A DNA stretch of 42,020 nt from Holophagaceae bacterium (GCA_017859955.1 JAFNAB010000011.1:1-42020), one strand, 5' to 3'; numbered from the stretch's first letter, positions 8,884 through 17,183 are shown. Notes: a model not told the origin generated them from the letters alone. Translations and numbers: made by a program.

Positions 8884-10206
8884 ATGACTGATATTCACGA
8901 ACTTCTGGAACAGGCCCGGCGGGGTGACGGGGGGCATACCCGGGAACTGCTCGCCTTCCTGGAGGGATTTGAAAGGATCGTCCTGCGGGGGGCAGGGCGC
9001 TTCGGTGAGGCTTTCGGGGCGGGGCTGATCGGGCTGGGGATACCACCCGAGCGGCTCTGCTACTGGGATCTTCGGGCCGATGCGCTGGGGGCCGTGAACG
9101 GTGTCGCAGTCGCCCTCCCCTTCTCTACGGAGTTGGATCGAGCCACGACCCTGATCATCAATTGCATGCCCAATGGGAGCCTGTCCGGCAGTGCTGGCAG
9201 CCAGGAGTTCCTGGACGCCGGTTATGGCCATTACCTGTCGGGAATGGCGCTGTTCGAGGCCTTGATGTGCCGGATGACGGGAGAAACCGGATTCGACCCC
9301 AGCATCTGCATGAAAACCACCATCTGCAATTGGTGTGCCTGTGAACGGCTCCCGAGCCTGTTGCGGAAACACGGCCAGGCTGCCTGCCCGAATGGATTCA
9401 GCGACGAGTTGGTCTTTCCGGTTGCGACATTTGTCATCAATCAAAAATGCACCCTTCATTGCCAGCACTGCGGGCAGTACATCAACCACTATGGCCAGGC
9501 AGAACGCATCAATTTCCCCCTGGAAAGGCTCAAGACCGATATTGACCGGATCTTCGAAGCTGTGGATGGAATTGGGTACGTATCCATCATCGGCGGAGAG
9601 CCCTTTCTCCATCCCGAGCTGAATGCCATCCTTGACCTGATCTTGGCGAAACCCAACTTCGGGGTAATTGGTGTCACCACCAATGGGATATGTGACATCA
9701 AGGATGAGCACCTGGAGAAGCTGAGAAACGACCGGTGCCGACTCATCTTCTCCGACTATACGGCCGTCCTGTCTGAACAGCAGCGGGCCCTGTTTGCGAG
9801 CAATGTTGAGCGAGCCACCCGTGCGGGGCTGCACATTACGGTCGGCCAACCCTTGTGGGCCACCCCTGCCTCGCTCCGGAAACTGGATCTCGAAGACAGC
9901 GTGAAAGCCGCCATGAAGGCTGGATGTCAGTCCCGGCACAGCTGCAAGACAATCCAGAACGGCGTCTACTATCCATGCTCGACCACGGCGGGCCTGGGTT
10001 CCCACCATCTTGCGGACCATTCTCTGGACTGGGTCAGGATCGATGAGGCCCGTTCAGCCCGGGAACTTCGGGAACGCATTCAAATGGTAGACCGGCGGGC
10101 TTTCTACGAAAGCTGCGATCATTGCGGTGAAGGTGGGGAGATGCTTCAGTTCGCCGGGGAACAGGGCTTTTGTGAACGCTATCGCCACATCGGCGGCCCC
10201 TTGTGA
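8884..10206 (+). CDS. Rossmann-radical SAM fusion protein, copy 2
   Basis: A 440-residue paralogue of the protein at 6264-7586. The N-terminal Rossmann-like module (IVLRGAGRFGEAFG, YWDLRADALG, ATTLIINCMPNG) is followed by C142, C148, C151 and C153, then the radical SAM motif CTLHCQHC (C189, C193, C196), IIGGEPFLHP, and tail cysteines C348, C354, C365, C411 and C414. Cysteines at 142-196, 365, 411 and 414 share residue numbers with copy 1, so there is no net insertion or deletion between these landmarks although overall sequence has diverged. That divergence suggests different substrates or successive steps, not a recent duplication. The ribosome site is AGGTGAG, in an operon with the methyltransferase 14 bases upstream. 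Confidence 0.8.
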   Translation: MTDIHELLEQARRGDGGHTRELLAFLEGFERIVLRGAGRFGEAFGAGLIGLGIPPERLCYWDLRADALGAVNGVAVALPFSTELDRATTLIINCMPNGSLSGSAGSQEFLDAGYGHYLSGMALFEALMCRMTGETGFDPSICMKTTICNWCACERLPSLLRKHGQAACPNGFSDELVFPVATFVINQKCTLHCQHCGQYINHYGQAERINFPLERLKTDIDRIFEAVDGIGYVSIIGGEPFLHPELNAILDLILAKPNFGVIGVTTNGICDIKDEHLEKLRNDRCRLIFSDYTAVLSEQQRALFASNVERATRAGLHITVGQPLWATPASLRKLDLEDSVKAAMKAGCQSRHSCKTIQNGVYYPCSTTAGLGSHHLADHSLDWVRIDEARSARELRERIQMVDRRAFYESCDHCGEGGEMLQFAGEQGFCERYRHIGGPL

Positions 10207-10258
10207 ACGGGTTCTCCCAAGGCACCAGGATTCTCACTTTTCGAAAGCATGGTTTCCC

Positions 10259-11365
10259 ATGACCGCGACCGAACCCGAACTTCCGGAGGCGGACCTCCGC
10301 CATATCCTGTCCCATGGCATGGGGGCTTGGCAGGAGCTCCGGGGCAAGCGGCTTTTCGTCACCGGGGGAACCGGATTCTTCGGGAGCTGGATCCTGGAGA
10401 GTCTGCTCTTCCTGAACCGCCATCTTTCGCTTGGGGCTTCGGCCCTTGTGCTGACGCGGGACCCGGAAGGCTTCCAGCAAAGGTTTCCCCATCTGGCGAA
10501 TGATGCGGCCATTGCGTTGTGGGCGGGGGACGTCAAGACCTTTGCCTTTCCCGAGGGCACCTTCGATCTCCTCATCCATGCTGCGACCACCAATGCCCGG
10601 GAAACCTTCTGTGGTGAGGCTCCGTTGGCCAAGTACGATACCTTGGCCCTCGGCACACGGAGGGTTCTCGATTTCGCCATCCAGTGTGGGGTGAGGCGCA
10701 TGCTTTTCACGAGTTCAGGCGTGGTCTACGGAGCCCAGCCCGCAAACCTGAAGAGCATTCCGGAGGACTATGCCGGGGGGCCCGTCCCGGGGTACTCCCA
10801 GCGGGCTCTGGCGGAGGGCAAGCGGGCGGCTGAGTTCCTCTTCAGCACCGTGGGGGAATCCCATGGGATTGCTGCGACCATTGCGAGATGCTTCAGCTTC
10901 GTCGGGCCGAGGCTTCCCTTGGATCTTCACTACGCCATTGGCAATTTCATCCGGGATGCCTTAGGTGGCGGCCCCCTCGTCGTCCAGGGGGATGGCACGG
11001 CGGCGAGGGCTTTCCTCTATGCTGCGGATCTCTGTGTGTGGCTCTGGACGATCCTCCTGAAGGGCGAGCCAGGCTCGATCTATAACGTCGGCTCTGAGGA
11101 TGCACTGAGCATCGGTCAGCTCGCCGGCATGGTTTCGGCCTGCGCTCCACTCCAGCCGGAGGTCCGCATTCTTGGAACCCCCATGCCTGGAAAGCCCCCG
11201 GAGCGTTACGTTCCCTCGGTCATGAAGGCCAGGGCCGAACTGGGGCTGGAAGTATGGATCAGCCTGGAGGATGCCGTCCGCCGAACACTCGCGTTCCATG
11301 CCGGATTGCTTGACTATGCCGGCTCTCCCCGGGATGCTGGCACACCCGATCCCCTTCCCCGTTAA
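10259..11365 (+). CDS. NAD-dependent epimerase/dehydratase (extended SDR), atypical active site
   Basis: A 368-residue extended short-chain dehydrogenase/reductase of the sugar-nucleotide type. The NAD-binding motif is FVTGGTGFFGSW near residue 37, with FTSSGVVYGAQP later. Where the family has YxxxK, this protein reads ALAEGKRAAE: the lysine is present but the tyrosine four residues before it is leucine, with a tyrosine one residue further upstream of that spacing (YSQRALAEGK). The usual dehydratase/epimerase/reductase function on NDP-sugars is therefore expected from the fold, but the catalytic mechanism is uncertain. I chose ATG 10259; an in-frame upstream extension would overlap the radical SAM gene and lacks family similarity. 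No strong Shine-Dalgarno is seen. Confidence 0.8.
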   Translation: MTATEPELPEADLRHILSHGMGAWQELRGKRLFVTGGTGFFGSWILESLLFLNRHLSLGASALVLTRDPEGFQQRFPHLANDAAIALWAGDVKTFAFPEGTFDLLIHAATTNARETFCGEAPLAKYDTLALGTRRVLDFAIQCGVRRMLFTSSGVVYGAQPANLKSIPEDYAGGPVPGYSQRALAEGKRAAEFLFSTVGESHGIAATIARCFSFVGPRLPLDLHYAIGNFIRDALGGGPLVVQGDGTAARAFLYAADLCVWLWTILLKGEPGSIYNVGSEDALSIGQLAGMVSACAPLQPEVRILGTPMPGKPPERYVPSVMKARAELGLEVWISLEDAVRRTLAFHAGLLDYAGSPRDAGTPDPLPR

Positions 11366-11375
11366 AGAGCCGGCT

Positions 11376-13238
11376 ATGCATCCACGCCCAAGAATCTCCC
11401 TCTGCATTCCCACCTGCAATCGATCACGCTTCCTGGCACAGGCCCTCCAGAGCGCCATCCGGGAAGCCTCTGCCCACCCGGCGGGAACGGTGGAAGTGCT
11501 TGTCTCGGATAACGCCTCCACCGATGACACCCCGGAGCTCCTTGCCCGCTTCAGGACGGCCTGGCCTGAGCTTCGCACCTTCCGCAATGAGGCGAATCTC
11601 GGATTCGACCTCAACTACCTGAAGTGCGTGGAAGAGGCCCGGGGCGAGTTCGTCTGGGTGCTGGGCGATGACGATGTTTTCCTTCCCCAGAGCGTCAGCA
11701 AGGTGCTGAGCGAAATCGAGGGTGGCGCCGATGTCTGCCTCTGTCTGGCTGAAGCGTGCGACAACGACCTGAATCCCCTGATCACCCTGCCCTGGTTCCT
11801 GGACGCCGACCCGCCACGGGTCTGGAGGCTGGAGGGCCGTGAGGACAGGATCGCCTACTTCAACGCCTGCGCCCGCAACGCGGGGGTCTTTGCTTTCATC
11901 AGCGTGACCATCTTCCGGCGGGACCGTTTTCTTTCCAATCGGCCAAGCATCCAGACCGCGGTCAGATCCGGGTATGTGCATCTTTGGGGGATGATGGAAT
12001 TCATCCGCCAGCCCACTAGGCTGCACTATATCCCGGAAGCTCTGGTCCGGAACCGCATGAGTGATCTGCATGCGGATTCCCTTGCCGCGACAGACCTGTA
12101 CGCCCGTCTGATGAACGACCTCCGGGTCTGGTGCTGGGTTGCGGACCTGTTGCTGGAGGATGAGGAGCTCAAGGACGCCTTTGTCCGTGTAGTGGGCCGC
12201 AACCACCACAGCACGATCCTGCCTGGTTTGCGTCGGAACGCGGGTTCCGAGGCTGAATGGCAGGAGGCTGTGCCCTTCCTGCAGCGCGCGGGATTCTCCC
12301 CCCTCCGTATCGCTGCCACCGGCCTCGGCTTCCAGTACCTGCAGGGGCAGCGCCAGCCACCACCGGCTCTTGCTTCCGGCTCCCTCTGTCTGGCGGACCT
12401 GCCCCTGGTGGCCCGTGGCGCTCGTCTCACGGCCGTCCTGGCTCTGGGGGGGCTCCAGGACCTCTTGGCCGGGGCGGGTCTGCTGGCCGCTCTCAGAGCC
12501 CAGAAGGGCGGGGATCAGGTCCTGGTCTTCTGTCGTCCCGAGACCGCCGACCTGCTGGCGGGCTTTCAGGTTATCCCCGTGGAGACCCAACGCTATCTTT
12601 CCGACGAGAGCTATCGGGAAAGCCTTGTGGCGCCCCTGAAGGACAAACCCATCGATCTGCTGGTGAACCTGAACCCGCAGCGTGGGATCGAGGGGGATGA
12701 TCTTTGCGCCATTCTTCACCCTCCTGGCGCGGTGGCCTTCCACCTGCCGGAGCAGGACCAGAGCCAGGACCTGGTCCAGGCCCTGAACGAGGCCTACACC
12801 TGCCTCCTTCCGGTGGCAGATGGGATGGAGGGGTTCCGGAAGACGCTGGGCTTGCCGCCCAGCGAGCCAGTCCTATGGCCTGGGAAGGTTGCCCTGGAGC
12901 AGGTCCAAGGTTTCATGGCGCAATTCGGATGGGAGTCCGCGACAACCATGGCGATCCTCCTGGACCATCCGTCCATTGCGGAGGACCCGGCATTCCTGGT
13001 CGCCTTTGCCCAGGCGCAGGCTGCGGGGTGGAACTTTGTCGGCATCGGCGGGCGAGCAAGCCAACCCCTGCTGGCAGGCCTTTGCGATGCACTCGATGGC
13101 CGTGCGATCAACCTGGCGGGCATGCTGAATCTGGCCGCCATGGCTGCCTTGCTTCAGCAGTGCGGGGCTTTCATCGGCGGAACTCAGTTGTTACGCGACA
13201 TGGCGAAGGCCTGTGAGTGCGTGCCTTTCGAGGCCTAG
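11376..13238 (+). CDS. GT2 glycosyltransferase fused to degenerate GT9-like domain
   Basis: A 620-residue protein. The N-terminal GT-A family 2 domain runs from RISLCIPTCNRSRFLAQAL, with VSDNASTDDTPELLARF and the metal-binding triad DDD at residues 98-100. From about residue 350 the protein resembles a GT-B family 9 (heptosyltransferase-like) domain (AVLALGGLQDLLAGAGLLAAL, INLAGMLNLAAMAALLQQC). The family's DxGxxHLA-type donor motif is replaced by GGTQLLRDMAKA, and the protein stops soon after, so this half looks degenerate and truncated. The first half probably extends the glycan. Start ATG 11376 follows AAAGAG; an upstream in-frame start lies inside the SDR gene. It is the last gene of the + strand island and is convergent with the ThDP enzyme. 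Confidence 0.8.
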   Translation: MHPRPRISLCIPTCNRSRFLAQALQSAIREASAHPAGTVEVLVSDNASTDDTPELLARFRTAWPELRTFRNEANLGFDLNYLKCVEEARGEFVWVLGDDDVFLPQSVSKVLSEIEGGADVCLCLAEACDNDLNPLITLPWFLDADPPRVWRLEGREDRIAYFNACARNAGVFAFISVTIFRRDRFLSNRPSIQTAVRSGYVHLWGMMEFIRQPTRLHYIPEALVRNRMSDLHADSLAATDLYARLMNDLRVWCWVADLLLEDEELKDAFVRVVGRNHHSTILPGLRRNAGSEAEWQEAVPFLQRAGFSPLRIAATGLGFQYLQGQRQPPPALASGSLCLADLPLVARGARLTAVLALGGLQDLLAGAGLLAALRAQKGGDQVLVFCRPETADLLAGFQVIPVETQRYLSDESYRESLVAPLKDKPIDLLVNLNPQRGIEGDDLCAILHPPGAVAFHLPEQDQSQDLVQALNEAYTCLLPVADGMEGFRKTLGLPPSEPVLWPGKVALEQVQGFMAQFGWESATTMAILLDHPSIAEDPAFLVAFAQAQAAGWNFVGIGGRASQPLLAGLCDALDGRAINLAGMLNLAAMAALLQQCGAFIGGTQLLRDMAKACECVPFEA

Positions 13239-13250
13239 GCCCAGAGGCGG

Positions 13251-15038
13251 CTAAATAGTGGCTTCCGGGTTGTAAAGGTTTGCCCTCAACTCCTCCCGAT
13301 CCAACAGCGGGAACATGTCCTCCATGGGGCGGGAAGCCATGCTGCCATCGGGTTTCTGGTAGCTGGTGACCCGGGGCAGGGTGGGCTGGTTGGGGTCGAG
13401 CTTCACTTCGCACACACAGGGGCCGGGTTCGGCCAGAAGGGCTTGGATCCGCTCGCAGATGCCTTCGTGGGTCTCCAGGCGGGCGGTCTTGAGTCCATAG
13501 GCTTTGGCCACTTCCAGGGTGTTGGGGAGGGTCAGGCCCGAACCCGCGTCACTGGCCACCAGGCGGCCCTGGAAGTGGGCCCGCTGGCTTGAGCGGATGG
13601 AGCCGTAGCCCTGGTTGTCCAGGACGAAGAACTTGATGGGCAGGTTCAGGCGGCGGATCACCTCCAGTTCCTGGATGTTCATCTGGAAGCCGCCGTCTCC
13701 ATCCACGCAGACAGTCCGTTTCCCGCCGGAGGCCACGCAGGCCCCGAGGGCCGCGGGAATGCCGAAGCCCATGGGGCCGAGGCCCTGGCTGTTCAGCATC
13801 CGCAGGCCCTTGGAAACGCGGAGGGCCTGGCAGGTGAGTTCGCTGGCCTGTCCGGAGGAGCCGGGGACCAGGAGATCGTCCGCCTGCAGGCACGCGGAAA
13901 GCACTTCGATGAGGACATAGGCATCCACATGATCGGTGGGCTCCCAGTACTCGGGTTTCAGGACCGGATAGCGTTCCTTCCAGGTTTTCACCTGCTGGAG
14001 CCAAGCCGACCGCAGAGGCATGGGATACCCCGGCAGCAGGCGGCGGAGGGAACGGATGAAGAGGCCTGCGTCCATGCAGAGGGCTAGCTCCAGGCTCATC
14101 TTCAGCTTTTTCAGCTCCGCCTCGTCGATATCCACCACGATCTTCCTGGCCCCGGGGGCGAAGAGCTCATGCATGTAGGCTGTCTGCCCCAGGTCCAGTC
14201 GCGCACCCAGCACCAGCAGCACATCGCTGTTCTGCTGAGTGAAGTTGGCTGCCCGTTGCCCGGAACCGCCAGGCCTCCCAGCGAAAAGCGGATGCTCTTC
14301 CGGCATGAAGTCGGCGGCCTTCCAGGTGGTGAGCACCGGGATCTGGGCTGCTTCGGCGAAGGCCAGGAAGTCCTGCACGGCTCCCGAAAGGCGTACCCCG
14401 TTCCCCACCAGGATCGCCGGACGCTCGGCCTTGGCCAGCAACTCCAGGGTGCGCTGGACCGAAGGGGTCCACTCCAGGGAAGGGATCGTGTCCGGGTCCC
14501 AGGGCTGGAGGGCGCTCGGATCGACCTCGGCGGCCTGGACATCCAGCGGGATATCGATCCAGACGGGACCCGGACGGCCATTCCGGGCCAGGTGGATGGC
14601 CTTGTCCAGGTGGTAGCGGATATCCTCCGGCCTCTCCACGGTCACGGCGTACTTGGTGATGGAGGAGACGATGGAAACGATATCGACTTCCTGGAAGCCC
14701 ATCTGCCGCAGGCCTGTGCCCTTCTTCAGGTCGGCCCGCTTGACCTGGCCCGAGATGAAGATGCAAGGAGTGGAGTCCTGGTAGGCCGCGGCCACTCCCG
14801 TGACGGCATTGGTGCCTCCGGGGCCGGTGGTCACGAGCCCTGCGCCGAATCCCCGGACCTGGGCATAGGCGTCCACGGCCACGGCGGTACCCTGCTCGTG
14901 AAGGTTGCAGATGAAGCGGAGCCTGGGGTGGCTGCCCAGGGAATCCACCAGATGCATGCAGCCGCCGCCTGGGAGCATGAAGACATCCTCCACACCTTCG
15001 TCAGCGATGCGGTCCCAGACATAATCAGATAGCTTCAC
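13251..15038 (-). CDS. ThDP-dependent acetolactate-synthase-like enzyme
   Basis: A 595-residue thiamine-diphosphate enzyme of the acetohydroxyacid synthase/pyruvate oxidase fold. The PYR-domain glutamate is in CNLHEQGTAVAVDAYAQ (about residue 49), TTGPGGTN follows, and the ThDP-Mg motif GDGGFQMN...DNQGYGSI lies in the last third. A sugar locus is an unusual place for a branched-chain amino acid enzyme and no small regulatory subunit is present. A known precedent is YerE, which transfers an acetyl unit from pyruvate onto CDP-4-keto-3,6-dideoxyglucose (the E1/E3 product) in yersiniose synthesis. An RfbH/E1 gene lies 12 kb away on the other strand. That link is inference; a true acetolactate synthase remains possible. 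Start is GTG 15038, four bases after the NeuB-like stop. Confidence 0.8.
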   Translation of the reverse strand: MKLSDYVWDRIADEGVEDVFMLPGGGCMHLVDSLGSHPRLRFICNLHEQGTAVAVDAYAQVRGFGAGLVTTGPGGTNAVTGVAAAYQDSTPCIFISGQVKRADLKKGTGLRQMGFQEVDIVSIVSSITKYAVTVERPEDIRYHLDKAIHLARNGRPGPVWIDIPLDVQAAEVDPSALQPWDPDTIPSLEWTPSVQRTLELLAKAERPAILVGNGVRLSGAVQDFLAFAEAAQIPVLTTWKAADFMPEEHPLFAGRPGGSGQRAANFTQQNSDVLLVLGARLDLGQTAYMHELFAPGARKIVVDIDEAELKKLKMSLELALCMDAGLFIRSLRRLLPGYPMPLRSAWLQQVKTWKERYPVLKPEYWEPTDHVDAYVLIEVLSACLQADDLLVPGSSGQASELTCQALRVSKGLRMLNSQGLGPMGFGIPAALGACVASGGKRTVCVDGDGGFQMNIQELEVIRRLNLPIKFFVLDNQGYGSIRSSQRAHFQGRLVASDAGSGLTLPNTLEVAKAYGLKTARLETHEGICERIQALLAEPGPCVCEVKLDPNQPTLPRVTSYQKPDGSMASRPMEDMFPLLDREELRANLYNPEATI

Positions 15039-15042
15039 GGGA

Positions 15043-16551
15043 TCATCCGAAGAAATAGGTCAGCACGGTCTTGCGATTGGGATTCTGGTTGATGGAAGGG
15101 TCCGTATAGAAGGAGTCATCCCTGAAGTGGGTGGAGCTGATTTCCTCGATGATGGTGCCGCTTTCGGTCCAGAACTCGTGCTTGATGCCTCGTTCCACGG
15201 TCAGCACTTCTCCGGCCTCCAGGACCCGTTCCACCCCGTCCAGGCGGACTTTCAGGGAACCATGGAGCACATGGAAGGTCTCTTCCTTCTGCTGGTGGTA
15301 CTGTTCGGGATGGCGCTGGCCCGGGAGGAGGGCGATCAGCTTCTTGCAGTAGGCGCGGTTGACGATGCTGAGGATGGTGGCGCCGGTCTCTTCGAAGTGG
15401 TCCAATCCGTAGTGGTGGCTGATCTCCACTTCGGCTTGGGTCGAGACCACTGTGTGGCTCTCCTGGAGGAAGGTCCGGACCCGCTGGACGATCTGGTAGA
15501 CACGCTCCCGGTTGTCGATCCGCCGGAAGTTCTCCCAGAGGGCCGGGCCCTGCTCCGGCACAGGTCCCAGGGCGATGAACTCGGTGTATTTGGAAAGGTC
15601 GTTGGCGGTGATCTGTCCCGGGACCGTGGGGATGGCCAGGAAGGACGAGGAGAGTTCCAGGCGTTCTCCTTCCTTGACGGGGCGTGCCAGGAAGACCCCA
15701 CGGCGGAGGCCCTGGAGGCTTTCCCGTTCCGCCTGGGAGGGCTGGTAGCGGACCTCGGGGGAACCGAGGGCCTCCAGGGCCTCCGCCGCTGCCTCCAGCC
15801 ACCGGGTGATCTGCCCGGGATCCGCCGAGTAGGCGTTCAGGGGCCATTGGGGGGTCGGGAGGCCTACGTGTTTCTCCAGGATGCAGACACCCTTTGCCAG
15901 GGCCAGCTGGACAGCGAGGGTGTTGGCAGGATCTTCGTGAGTGGAGAACCCGATGGGGTGATTGGCGTACCTGGAGCGCAGGAGGTCGATCTGGTCGAGC
16001 TGCAACTGGGAGGAGGGGGTCGGGTACTCGGCGACGCAGTGGAGAATGCTCAACGCGCGGTTGCGGTTCTCGAAGAAGTTGACCACCCGGTCCAGGAGCT
16101 CGAGGTCCGACCCTGCGGTGGACGCGATGATGGGGAGGCTAGACCGGCCCATCCGCTCCATCAGGGGCCAGTCACCCAGGGAGCAGCTGGCGATTTTCAG
16201 GAAGTCGAAACCATGGGCCTCCACGCGATCCACGGAACGCTCGTCGAAGGGGGTGCAGACCGCCAGGAATCCCTGCTCACGCATGGCATCCCGCAACTGC
16301 AGGAACTCAGCTTCGCTGAGCCGGGTCTCTTCGAATCGCTTGACGAACTTGATATCGGTCCGTCCCTGGAACTCGGGGTGGATGAATGTGTCCAGATCCC
16401 GGTACTGGAGCTTGAATGCGAAGTCGAATTGCTGGCGGAAGGGCCGCACACACTCCGCGAAGGCCGCCAGGATCCGGAGGCCGTGGTCAAGGCTTCCCAT
16501 GTGGTTGTTGGCCATCTCAAAGATGATGAGAGGTTTCATAGGCTGGGGCAT
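15043..16551 (-). CDS. NeuB-like nonulosonic acid synthase with SAF domain and C-terminal cupin
   Basis: A 502-residue protein with three parts. Residues 1-260 are a NeuB TIM barrel (IIFEMANNHMGSLDHGLRIL, LKIASCSLGDWPL, HCVAEYPTP, GFSTHEDP, ILEKHVGL), the fold that condenses phosphoenolpyruvate with a hexose or its phosphate. Residues about 285-345 match a SAF/antifreeze-like domain (RRGVFLARPVKEGERL). Residues about 400-480 are a cupin (LLPGQRHPEQYHQQKEETF, VERGIKHEFW). Ordinary NeuB proteins end after the SAF domain near 350 residues, so the cupin is an extra, possibly an aldose isomerase or epimerase feeding the synthase. ATG 16551 is favoured by GGAG ten bases upstream. It is co-transcribed with the ThDP gene and divergent from the KdsC-like gene. 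No CMP-sugar synthetase is in the window. Confidence 0.85.
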   Translation of the reverse strand: MPQPMKPLIIFEMANNHMGSLDHGLRILAAFAECVRPFRQQFDFAFKLQYRDLDTFIHPEFQGRTDIKFVKRFEETRLSEAEFLQLRDAMREQGFLAVCTPFDERSVDRVEAHGFDFLKIASCSLGDWPLMERMGRSSLPIIASTAGSDLELLDRVVNFFENRNRALSILHCVAEYPTPSSQLQLDQIDLLRSRYANHPIGFSTHEDPANTLAVQLALAKGVCILEKHVGLPTPQWPLNAYSADPGQITRWLEAAAEALEALGSPEVRYQPSQAERESLQGLRRGVFLARPVKEGERLELSSSFLAIPTVPGQITANDLSKYTEFIALGPVPEQGPALWENFRRIDNRERVYQIVQRVRTFLQESHTVVSTQAEVEISHHYGLDHFEETGATILSIVNRAYCKKLIALLPGQRHPEQYHQQKEETFHVLHGSLKVRLDGVERVLEAGEVLTVERGIKHEFWTESGTIIEEISSTHFRDDSFYTDPSINQNPNRKTVLTYFFG

Positions 16552-16613
16552 CGCGGGTAATCTCCGTTCAGGTATCCGCTCGGCGAAGGGGCCGCGCTAT
16601 CTGGGAGTCTGGA

Positions 16614-17180
16614 GTGTCATTGGAAAAGCATACTCGCGCTCGAGGAGCGGGCCTCCCGGAATCCTGGGAAAAGGCTGCCCAGAAAATCAAAATGGTGCTG
16701 ACGGATGTGGACGGTGTTTTGACGAGTTCCCATGTCATCTATGACGACCGGGGCGTGCGCCTGCGGGCCTTCAGCACCCGGGATGGGGCCGCCATCCAAT
16801 GGCTATCCCGCAGCGGAATTCCGGTGGGATTCATCTCGGCCCTCGATGATCCGAGTACCCGGCGCCGCGGGGAGGATCTCGGGGTGGAAGAACTTCATCT
16901 GGGGGTCCATGACAAGCTTCAGGTGCTCCAGGGCATCCTGGACCGCCGAGGGCTGGACCCTAGCGAGGTTGCATACTTCGGGGATGACCTCCTGGATTTC
17001 CCGGTGCTCCGCCTCGTGGGACTTCCCGTCTGTCCCGCCGATGCCGCGCCCGAATTGCAGGCCAAGTGCCTCACCTTGTCCCAACGGGGGGGGGATGGTT
17101 TTTTCCGGGCCGCGGCGGAAGCCGTTTTGAAGGCCCAGGGGCGCTGGGACCGCATCCTCGCCGCCTACGGCCTTGGATGA
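16614..17180 (+). CDS. KdsC-like HAD sugar-acid phosphatase
   Basis: A 188-residue HAD phosphatase without a cap domain, of the KdsC (3-deoxy-manno-octulosonate 8-phosphatase) family. Motif I is VLTDVDGVLTSS with D31 and D33; motif IV is YFGDDLLDFPVL. Motif II, usually a T/S-G-R type loop, reads FISALDDPS here, so substrate preference may differ from KdsC. Relatives dephosphorylate nonulosonic acid 9-phosphates (for example KDN-9-phosphate phosphatase), which fits the divergent NeuB-like synthase 62 bases away. Start is GTG 16614 after GGGAGTCTGGA. The N-terminal 25 residues precede the domain and are not informative. The flagellin gene follows in the same direction, but with its own promoter. 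Confidence 0.83.
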   Translation: MSLEKHTRARGAGLPESWEKAAQKIKMVLTDVDGVLTSSHVIYDDRGVRLRAFSTRDGAAIQWLSRSGIPVGFISALDDPSTRRRGEDLGVEELHLGVHDKLQVLQGILDRRGLDPSEVAYFGDDLLDFPVLRLVGLPVCPADAAPELQAKCLTLSQRGGDGFFRAAAEAVLKAQGRWDRILAAYGLG

Positions 17181-17183
17181 AAC

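Noticed and set aside
13232-13241. Palindrome GGCCTAGGCC at the end of the GT2/GT9-like gene
   Set aside because: It is self-complementary with no loop and no T-run, so it is not a terminator; it also contains the stop codon.
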